A DNA stretch of 64,000 bases, taken from Hyphomonadaceae bacterium (GTDB lineage Bacteria > Pseudomonadota > Alphaproteobacteria > Caulobacterales > Aquidulcibacteraceae). Location: contig JAHBYF010000004.1 in assembly GCA_019636095.1 (NCBI GenBank), positions 474,501 through 538,500 on the forward strand, written 5' to 3'. Below the pieces are notes generated by a model, which was given only the letters and a program-made list of their open reading frames with translations, searched no databases and had not been told where the DNA came from. Positions 9,401 through 15,290 of the stretch are shown here, piece after piece. A program made the position numbers and the translations under genes. Every line of letters begins with the position of its first letter. The first letter of the stretch is position 1.

Positions 9401-10222
9401 CCAGCGCCAATGCCGGTGACCGGCATAGCGCCGACGACCGAAGCTTCGCCGACTGACCCGTTTGCGGAAGCACCCGCCGAAGGCGTCGCGCCCGAAGCGG
9501 GAGCCACCGAGGGTGACGCGCCTGTTGCGTCGCCAGCGGGCCCGCCTGTGGCAGAGAATACGACGACGACGCAACCCGTGGTCGCCGGCCCGCTACCCGC
9601 GCGCAACGTCTCACTTGAGCAAGCAGCGCAATCCGGCGATCTCACGGCGCAATACGAATTGGCGCTGCAACGCATCAGCGCCGGACGCACCGCCGAAGGC
9701 GTAACGATGCTGCGCCGTGCTGCCGACCGTGGCTTCGCGATGGCGCAGTATCGCCTTGCCAAGCTCTATGAGCGCGGTGAAGGCGTGCCAGCGGATCTCA
9801 CGATCGCGCGGCAATGGACGGAGCGCGCTGCAGGCGCCGGCAACCGCCGCGCCATGCACGACCTCGGCGTCTATTTCGCGCGTGGCGAAGGCGCGCCGTT
9901 GGATGAAGCGGCTGCGTTCCGCTGGTTTCGCCAGGCGGCGGAGCTGGGGGTTGCGGATAGTCAGTACAATCTCGGCGTCCTCTATCAGCAGGGCCGCGGT
10001 GTGAACGCTTCCGTCTCTGAAGCCTTGTTCTGGTTCATGGTCGCCGCCCGTCAAGGCGACCAAGACGCCGGCGCCCGAGCGACGGCCCTGGAAGCGCAAC
10101 TTCCTCCACAGCAGGTTGAGCAAGCCCGCGCCCGCGCCCAGTCATTCCGTCCACGCGCCTCAAGCGCCGTCGCCAACGGCGAGTTCGGGACTCGCGCCTG
10201 GAACACTAGGCCGGCGGCCTAA
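6473..10222 (+). CDS. podJ: PodJ-like polar organising protein with Sel1 repeats
   Basis: A 1249-residue inner-membrane polarity protein. Residues 6-40 (SWSVKGIDPKVREAAREAAA) match the conserved PodJ N-terminus. Residues from about 90 to 720 are a long charged coiled coil, broken into heptad-rich blocks. A proline/acidic linker spans 720-930. A single membrane segment lies near 941-962 (WGAASLVAVALVGGAYYF). The periplasmic part has about four Sel1-type repeats (about 1044-1220), with motifs such as AQYRLAKLYERGEGVPAD. Caulobacter PodJ ends in a peptidoglycan-binding domain; here the protein stops soon after Sel1, so that domain seems absent. ATG at 6473 follows GGCGAGGGC. Expected role: marking the new pole for pili and holdfast factors. 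Confidence 0.85.
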   Translation: MSGAQSWSVKGIDPKVREAAREAAARQGMSLGEYLNQALASGQIGGGGAQSQPQHTPQQQQRAPRTRTFGTQHADYDGDDDWGVGGGPRTTDPTRLAQRIESIERRTQLAVTGLDRAVSTIDRSVLGLAARIEDAEAASSEAAERIAEALEQFRTAGETLSGRATDIADVKHRLEQQVAVAEEVARRAEAAASFLTNEMSNGGNVLARTLAEARTVAEEAARQANEASIDAVTELRRLQEQLSERLTESETSTRRAIESAVAEVRTETSTETRGAREALLEEVVRLESEIAKRVGGVDALKAEQASLIQRIERAEAGARESTAGLRQAAGAAIADLRNAQLTLTARVKQVEDIAGASGAIDLNDVRQSQQDIAERLTALETKADTSPLSGALAAFEARIASVEAASAKAENGGHLGETVDSLDRALQRLAEKLDETESTANTAIRHIEETVSSLSARFEQGGAVQETEAVRAMLEQRLDTMAQSVREEITQELHAVINGEEGVEGALTDVNKRLAAAERRQAQTIEAISIEIKRMSESVDQRLRTVESRNDDAAASAVREELTRMSATLAKRFDEIEQRFDEVERREASAFDRMGLEVGRLSERLEERVGAVEQRSAQAIEHVGEQVARMADRFNQRQDILARELGERMLDSEERAGQRVSEAISSIMERLAEVEEHSQEAIAPVQKAVSNVASKLEEFESGRTPAIEPEPAITMTIPTPSRRTEDQPFDRSSFPSFDAESDSFDLSNPEPQPYTSPRDAAQPMRAAPLPPRTPVGEASDDHEIYFAEDNQIDDLLVDDDATEEAFVPPEYKSIEVSPDDDLLIDDPSLEENEAVAAPPIDDDPFWSPEDDLPPQSIEDAVAPLVAPEPATHDVPLANGVEEQPLSLEMTELPPLPEEPVAPVKNDYLANARKAAQAQSLPKTRPDTTKETPKLSLRGSSRIVLWGAASLVAVALVGGAYYFKNRAGHAEPQTDAEPAPMPVTGIAPTTEASPTDPFAEAPAEGVAPEAGATEGDAPVASPAGPPVAENTTTTQPVVAGPLPARNVSLEQAAQSGDLTAQYELALQRISAGRTAEGVTMLRRAADRGFAMAQYRLAKLYERGEGVPADLTIARQWTERAAGAGNRRAMHDLGVYFARGEGAPLDEAAAFRWFRQAAELGVADSQYNLGVLYQQGRGVNASVSEALFWFMVAARQGDQDAGARATALEAQLPPQQVEQARARAQSFRPRASSAVANGEFGTRAWNTRPAA

Positions 10223-10264
10223 AGCGCTGTCGGCGCGAATAAGCGTCAAACTGGCGTTGCTTCG

Positions 10265-10295
10265 GCCCGCGACCCTTATCATAAGGGCCGCGGGC
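10265..10295. terminator. strong hairpin downstream of podJ-like gene
   Basis: GCCCGCG (10265-10271) pairs with CGCGGGC (10289-10295), and CCCTTA (10273-10278) with TAAGGG (10282-10287), with one A-C mismatch and a three-base loop. This 13-bp stem lies between the podJ-like stop and the TauE start. No T-run follows, so it may be a factor-dependent or 3'-end-protecting hairpin. Confidence 0.5.
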
Positions 10296-10327
10296 GTGGC
10301 GCTTGGCGCTGAGTTCAGAGCAGAATT

Positions 10328-11242
10328 TTGATTTATTTGCCGATCGCCGAAATGCCGGTGGCCGTGCTGCTCATTTTTTTGGTGAGCGGGACCGTCGGCT
10401 TCGTGTCCGGGCTTGTGGGCGTGGGCGGCGGCTTCATCATGACTCCAGCACTGCTGTTCCTGGGCGTGCCGGCGCCAGTCGCGGTGGCGACGGGTGCGAG
10501 CCAGATCGCAGCAACGTCATTCTCAGGGATCATGACGCAGACCCGACGCCGCTCAGTTGATTGGCGCATGGGTCTGCTGCTCTCGCTAGGCGGCGTTCTC
10601 GGCAGCTCCGCCGGTGTCGCATTGTTCGAGCGCTTGTTACGCCTGGGTCAGCTCGATCTGCTGGTGTCAATTCTCTATTTGCTGCTGCTCTCCAGCGTTG
10701 GCTTCTTGATGGTGCGCGAGAGCTATCGGTTTTGGCGCGGACATCCGCAGAAGAGCGTCTCGGTGCTGCGACGGCCGCTCAAGACGGTCGCGCACACCCT
10801 GCCCTTCCGCCTGCGCTTTCCACGCTCGGGCCTCTATATCAGCGTACTGCCTCCGCTCGGGATCGGATTCACCATCGGCGCAATCTCGGCGATCATGGGC
10901 ATTGGCGGCGGCTTCATTCTGATCCCAGCAATGATCTATCTGCTGCGCATGCCGACCAACGTCGTTATCGGCACGTCGCAATTTCAGGTGCTGGTGATTT
11001 CGTCGCTGATCGTAGTCCTGCAATCGATCGCGACGCAAACGGTGGACCTCGTGCTGGCGCTGCTGTTGATGGCGGGCGGCGTTGTTGGCGCGCAAATTGG
11101 TGCGCGCGTAGGCGCCGGCATCAAGGCAGAATATGTGCGCGGCATTCTGGGCGCGTTGCTCATGGCGGCGAGCATTAAATTCCTGTTCGATCTGGTGATT
11201 CCGCCGGCGGAATTGTACGTGCTCGGGGGAGGGTTGATGTGA
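10328..11242 (+). CDS. TauE/SafE family sulfite/sulfonate exporter-like permease
   Basis: A 304-residue integral membrane protein of the TauE/SafE family with about eight membrane helices and the internal repeat typical of the family: GVGGGFIMTPALLFLG around residue 34 and GIGGGFILIPAMIYLL around 195. The start is a TTG at 10328. The resulting N-terminus, MIYLPIAEMPVAV, matches close family members, so TTG is preferred over the ATG seven codons later. It overlaps the next gene by four bases (GTGA). Family members export sulfite, sulfoacetate or related small anions; the substrate here is unknown. Confidence 0.9.
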   Translation: MIYLPIAEMPVAVLLIFLVSGTVGFVSGLVGVGGGFIMTPALLFLGVPAPVAVATGASQIAATSFSGIMTQTRRRSVDWRMGLLLSLGGVLGSSAGVALFERLLRLGQLDLLVSILYLLLLSSVGFLMVRESYRFWRGHPQKSVSVLRRPLKTVAHTLPFRLRFPRSGLYISVLPPLGIGFTIGAISAIMGIGGGFILIPAMIYLLRMPTNVVIGTSQFQVLVISSLIVVLQSIATQTVDLVLALLLMAGGVVGAQIGARVGAGIKAEYVRGILGALLMAASIKFLFDLVIPPAELYVLGGGLM

Positions 11243-12051
11243 GACGCCTCCTCATCGCGCTGTCGCTGGCGCTGCTCGTCGGAGCACCAGCGTCGGCGCA
11301 ACAACAGCCTGGCAGCGACGTCGCTGACGATTTGCCCGCAGCGGTCGCCGAAGAGCAGATCACCGTCAGCTCCACGTACGGCGGCTCATACATCACCGTG
11401 TTCGGAGTCAACCCGGATCGGCGCGGGCGCGGCGACATCGTCGTCGTGCTGCGCGGCCCCAACGAGCCGGCGACAGTGATGCGCAAACGCCGCGTGCCCG
11501 ATGGCAACTTCCCGTTTGGCCTTTGGATCAACGGCGACCCTGTGCAATTCAGCGAAGCGCCAGCGTTCTTTGCGGTGCTGAGCAGCCGACCGCTGCGCGA
11601 GATCGCCAGCGCAGACTCGATCTGGCGCTATCAGCTTGATCCGGCAGCCTCAGCCCGGCTGGCGAGCGCGGTGCCTTCGGGCGGAGACCCTTCAGCGTAT
11701 CGCGCGGCCCTGGTGCGGTTGCGAGCGGAGCAAGGGCTCTATCAATGGTATCGACGCCCGCCGCGGGAAGGCGAACGCGGCGGCCTCACCGCCTATCCTG
11801 GCGGCCTCTTCCGCGCCGTCGTGCGGCTGCCTGCGAATGCACCCATCGCCCAGTATCACGCGGACACTTACCTCTTCCGCGACGGCCGCTTGATCTCGCG
11901 GCAGCGCATTCCGATCACGATCGCGCGCATCGGGGTCGAACGCACGATCCACGATCTCGCGACGAACGTGTCCTGGCTCTACGGGGTTGTGACTGTGATG
12001 CTCGCGTTGTTGGCGGGGTGGGGCGCGGCTGTGATGTTCCGGCGTCCGTGA
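11239..12051 (+). CDS. TIGR02186 family periplasmic/membrane protein
   Basis: A 270-residue protein with an N-terminal signal peptide (LLIALSLALLVGAPASAQ), a beta-rich periplasmic domain and one C-terminal membrane segment (WLYGVVTVMLALLAGWGAAV). This architecture and the pairing with a TauE permease match the alphaproteobacterial TIGR02186 (Alph_Pro_TM) family, whose function is unknown. The start is GTG at 11239, overlapping the TauE stop as GTGA, which indicates translational coupling. It probably works as an accessory subunit of the permease; that is inferred from conserved neighbourhood only. Confidence 0.88.
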   Translation: MRRLLIALSLALLVGAPASAQQQPGSDVADDLPAAVAEEQITVSSTYGGSYITVFGVNPDRRGRGDIVVVLRGPNEPATVMRKRRVPDGNFPFGLWINGDPVQFSEAPAFFAVLSSRPLREIASADSIWRYQLDPAASARLASAVPSGGDPSAYRAALVRLRAEQGLYQWYRRPPREGERGGLTAYPGGLFRAVVRLPANAPIAQYHADTYLFRDGRLISRQRIPITIARIGVERTIHDLATNVSWLYGVVTVMLALLAGWGAAVMFRRP

Positions 12052-12524
12052 GCACAAGGCCGCCCATTCTCCCGCGCGCTGCGCTGCGCCTTGGCTTTCT
12101 GGGTCTCGTACCACTCGCGGTCTCGGCGCTCATCTCGCTTTCGGCGCATGAAGCGACGGCGCGTTTGGGCGCGATCAGCTTCTCGCTCTACGCGGCCGTG
12201 TTGCTCTCGTTTCTCGGCGGCGTGCGCTGCGGCATCGAGATCATGCGCGCGCCGGATGCGCCGAACGGCTTGCGCCTGCTCTATAGCGCGCTACCCGCGC
12301 TTGCAGGCTGGGCGCTGGCGACGATGGTGGTTTACTTCACGCCGGTGCTGGGCGCGGCGGCCATCTTCGCTGGACTCTTTGCGGTACAGGCGATGTGGGA
12401 CTATCGCAGCGCGCGCGATGCGGGCGCGCCCGAATGGTATCCAATACTGCGTCAGGTGCTAACCGGCGGCGCGATGATCATCTGTATGATCATTCCGCTC
12501 GCGACGGCGATGCACCGGTTCTAG
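12048..12524 (+). CDS. DUF3429 family membrane protein
   Basis: A 158-residue protein with four to five predicted membrane helices, matching the DUF3429 family: PRAALRLGFLGLVPLAVSAL near the start, then FLGGVRCGIEI and a C-terminal membrane helix. I place the start at GTG 12048, which overlaps the TIGR02186 stop as GTGA, continuing the coupling seen in the two upstream genes. The stop TAG lies inside the palindrome CTAG at 12521-12524, which is also the stop of the convergent pdeM gene. Function of the family is unknown. Confidence 0.85.
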   Translation: MSTRPPILPRAALRLGFLGLVPLAVSALISLSAHEATARLGAISFSLYAAVLLSFLGGVRCGIEIMRAPDAPNGLRLLYSALPALAGWALATMVVYFTPVLGAAAIFAGLFAVQAMWDYRSARDAGAPEWYPILRQVLTGGAMIICMIIPLATAMHRF

Positions 12525-13282
12525 TCGCCAACCAGCCTTTCGTTCGGCGCGGGCAGCACGCGGTCTTTGCCGAGCACGAGCGCTGTTGCGCCATCAGGGA
12601 AGATTTTTGCGAAAGCGTCGTCGCAGACATTGAGGTCGCCGGTATATGCGCCGAAGGCTGGCATCACTAGGCGCTCGCCATCGGTGGCGAAGCAGCGGCG
12701 GCGGACGCTGCGGCCACGGCCGACGACGCGGGCGCACGGATGCAAGTGGCCGGCGATTTCGCCGGGCGCTGCGGCTTCGGTGGGGTGATGCTTCAACACG
12801 AGCGCGCCGACGTGCAAGGTGTCGTGGTACGCGCCGCCGAGCGTCTCCGGTGCTCGCCCATCGTGGTTGCCTTCGACCCACACCCAGTCGCAGCGCGACA
12901 TCAGCAAGCGCAGCAGTTCGCGATCGCGGGCATCCATGCGCGCGGGACCGCCGCTATCGTGAAAGCTGTCGCCGAGCGAGACGATGATGTCGGGCTGCAG
13001 ACGCAGCATGAGGTCGGTGAGCTTCAGCAGCGCGGCGTGCGTGTCGTACGGCGGCAACATCTGGCCGCGCAGCGCGAAAGACGAGCCCTTCTCCAAGTGG
13101 ATGTCGGAGACGATAAGCGTCTTCGCGTCGCCGATCCAAAGCGCGCCATCGGGCAACGCCGTCACCAAAGTATCGCCAAGGCGCATCTCGACGCTGTCGC
13201 CGACGATCGCCATCGGCGGCACGGCCTGCGCTGGTCTGCGCGGGCGCTGTGGCTTCGGGGCGGACTGCGACAGGAGCGGCAT
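12521..13282 (-). CDS. pdeM: ligase-associated DNA damage response endonuclease PdeM
   Basis: A calcineurin-like metallophosphoesterase of 253 residues. Metal-binding motifs are visible in order: Asp60-x-His62 in VSDIHLEKG, Asp105 in SLGDSFHD, Asn139-His140 in EGNHDGR, then KHHPTE and GHLHP. This arrangement and length match PdeM, the nuclease associated with the bacterial ligase/Lhr DNA repair cassette. Its usual partner, the Lhr-like helicase, is upstream on the same strand but separated by an alkylsulfatase gene. The first 20 residues are basic and proline-rich and may be disordered; a later start at Met24 is possible. Confidence 0.88.
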   Translation of the reverse strand: MPLLSQSAPKPQRPRRPAQAVPPMAIVGDSVEMRLGDTLVTALPDGALWIGDAKTLIVSDIHLEKGSSFALRGQMLPPYDTHAALLKLTDLMLRLQPDIIVSLGDSFHDSGGPARMDARDRELLRLLMSRCDWVWVEGNHDGRAPETLGGAYHDTLHVGALVLKHHPTEAAAPGEIAGHLHPCARVVGRGRSVRRRCFATDGERLVMPAFGAYTGDLNVCDDAFAKIFPDGATALVLGKDRVLPAPNERLVGD

Positions 13283-13305
13283 GCGCCTCGATCAAACCGG
13301 ATTCG

Positions 13306-15222
13306 TCACGGCGTGACGATGGGAAAATTGGGGTCCGGGGTGTCGAATACATCGCCCAGACCTTCAAGCGACCTTCTGCTGCCCTGGATGCGGATTTGTC
13401 CGGATAACACGGCGCGCGCCATCGATTGCGTCGCCATGGCTTGCAGGAATACCGCACGCGGCGAGGTGATGGTTGGGCCGGCGACGGTTTGATCACGCTC
13501 ATGAACCAAGACGCCGTTTTCGATGGTCACCGCGAAGCGCTCGTTTCGCTCCGGGAAGACGAGATTGAAGGCGTAGTGACGATTGCCGAGGCGTTCAGGA
13601 TTGAGACGCACGGCGAGCAGATCAAGAATGTAGCTCGTCGGTGTCGAGCCGATGAGATCAGCACTCACCACGGCTGGCGGCCGATCCGGCGTGCCCTGCT
13701 CCAACTCGCGCGCGGCCACAAGATACATGTTGCGCCAGATCCCGCTCTCGGCCTGATAGGCCATCTGGCGATGGGTGCGGGCGAGCAATTGGCGCGCAGC
13801 TGTGTTCTGCGGATTGTCGAACACGAGGTTGTTCAACACACGCGCGGCCCAGCGATAGTCGCCTTCATCAAAGGCACGCTGACCTTCAGCGAGCACACGG
13901 TCCTCGCCACCCATGGCGCGGACGAAGCGAACCGCTTCCTCGGCTGGCGGCAGCGGATTGAGGTCCGCCGGGTTGCCATCGTACCAGCCCATGTAACGCT
14001 GATACACAGCTCGTGAATTGTGCATCATCGTGCCGTAATAGCCGTGATTAAACCAACGCGCGGCGAGTGAATCGGGCAGCCGCACTTGATCAGCGATTTC
14101 GCGGTCGGTGTAACCGGCGTTCATCAGCCGCACACTTTGGTCGTGGAGATATTTGTACGCATCGCGGTGGCTGGCGATGAAGTCACGGACGCGGTCGCCG
14201 CCGAAACGCGGCCAAGCGTGGCTCGTCACCATGATTTGCGTGCGATCACCAAACAGACGCAGCGATTCCGTCAGATAATCGGCCCAAGCCTTCGCATCGC
14301 GCACAAGCGCGCCGCGCGGCGTGAGGACATTGTGCATGGTAGCGTTTGCGTTCTCCGCCAAGCACAACACGCCAAAGTCCGGGAAGAAGAAATTCATTTC
14401 CGCCGGGGCCTCGGTGTCCGGCGTGACCTGGAACTCGATGCGAACGCCATCGACGGTGAGCGTTTCGCCCGTGTGCGTAATCGAGCGCGTTGGCGGGATA
14501 AGCGTGAACGTGCCAGCCGAAACGGCGAGGCCGATGCCAGAGGTCATCTGCCCTTCCGGCCCCGGCGAGAGACCAGCGCCGAACTGATACATGGCGCGAC
14601 GGCCCATGGCGTTTCCGGCGATGACGTTTTCCGTCACCGCGTGCTCCATGAAACCTTCGGGAGCGATGATCTCGACGCCGGTGGGGTCAGGGACGACGCC
14701 GCGAACGCCGCCAAAGTGATCAAGGTGCGAGTGTGTGTAGATCACCGCACGCACCGGGAGATCGCCGAGCGTGCGACGCGCCAGCGCTATACCTGCTGCG
14801 GCGGTTTCGGCGCTTGCGAGCGGATCGATGATGATAAGGCCCGCCTCACCAACGACGATGGTCATGTTCGACACATCGAAACCGCGGATCTGATAAACGC
14901 GATCGGCCACGCGGAATAGGCCCGCGCGCGCCAGCAATTGCGCGTGACGCCAGAGGCTGGGGTTCACGGTGTCCGGGGCGGCGCCTTGCAGAAAGTTGTA
15001 GGCGGTGAAATCCCAAACGACGCGGCTGCCGTCGGCGGTTCGGATTTGCGGTTGGTCATAGGCGGCGATGAAACCGCGCGTTGCGAAATCCTCATCCTCC
15101 CGATCGCCCCACGGCAACGTTTGCGAAAACGCGGCGTTGGCGGCGCGCGTCGCATCGCTCACTTGAGCGTTCGCCGCGCCGGTGAACGCGCACATCAAAG
15201 CTACCGCTAAAACCGCCCGCAT
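13306..15222 (-). CDS. secreted alkylsulfatase (SdsA1-like, metallo-beta-lactamase fold)
   Basis: A 638-residue linear alkyl/aryl sulfatase predicted to hydrolyse long-chain sulfate esters such as dodecyl sulfate. Signal peptide: MRAVLAVALMCAFTGAANA. The zinc-binding motif THSHLDHFGG is at 163-172 (His164, His166, Asp168, His169). A middle helical dimerisation domain follows, then a C-terminal SCP2-like lipid-binding domain from about 520, as in SdsA1. The start ATG has AAGGGGGAAG upstream. It lies between the helicase gene and pdeM, has no evident link to DNA repair, and looks like an insertion into that locus. Confidence 0.9.
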   Translation of the reverse strand: MRAVLAVALMCAFTGAANAQVSDATRAANAAFSQTLPWGDREDEDFATRGFIAAYDQPQIRTADGSRVVWDFTAYNFLQGAAPDTVNPSLWRHAQLLARAGLFRVADRVYQIRGFDVSNMTIVVGEAGLIIIDPLASAETAAAGIALARRTLGDLPVRAVIYTHSHLDHFGGVRGVVPDPTGVEIIAPEGFMEHAVTENVIAGNAMGRRAMYQFGAGLSPGPEGQMTSGIGLAVSAGTFTLIPPTRSITHTGETLTVDGVRIEFQVTPDTEAPAEMNFFFPDFGVLCLAENANATMHNVLTPRGALVRDAKAWADYLTESLRLFGDRTQIMVTSHAWPRFGGDRVRDFIASHRDAYKYLHDQSVRLMNAGYTDREIADQVRLPDSLAARWFNHGYYGTMMHNSRAVYQRYMGWYDGNPADLNPLPPAEEAVRFVRAMGGEDRVLAEGQRAFDEGDYRWAARVLNNLVFDNPQNTAARQLLARTHRQMAYQAESGIWRNMYLVAARELEQGTPDRPPAVVSADLIGSTPTSYILDLLAVRLNPERLGNRHYAFNLVFPERNERFAVTIENGVLVHERDQTVAGPTITSPRAVFLQAMATQSMARAVLSGQIRIQGSRRSLEGLGDVFDTPDPNFPIVTP

Positions 15223-15252
15223 CGCTTCCCCCTTGTTGGTTTTGTGGGAACG

Positions 15253-15276
15253 TGCGCCGCTGTGACGCGCGGCGCA
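15253..15276. terminator. 8-bp hairpin between helicase and alkylsulfatase genes
   Basis: TGCGCCGC at 15253-15260 pairs perfectly with GCGGCGCA at 15269-15276 across an eight-base loop. It lies just past the helicase stop and before the alkylsulfatase start, so it could end helicase transcription on the minus strand. No clear T-run is visible. Confidence 0.4.
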
Positions 15277-15290
15277 AGGCGTCCGTTGCG

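Noticed and set aside
14086-14919. Long plus-strand frame inside the alkylsulfatase gene
   Set aside because: Antisense to a well-conserved enzyme with visible zinc motifs; the frame is open because of high GC codon bias.
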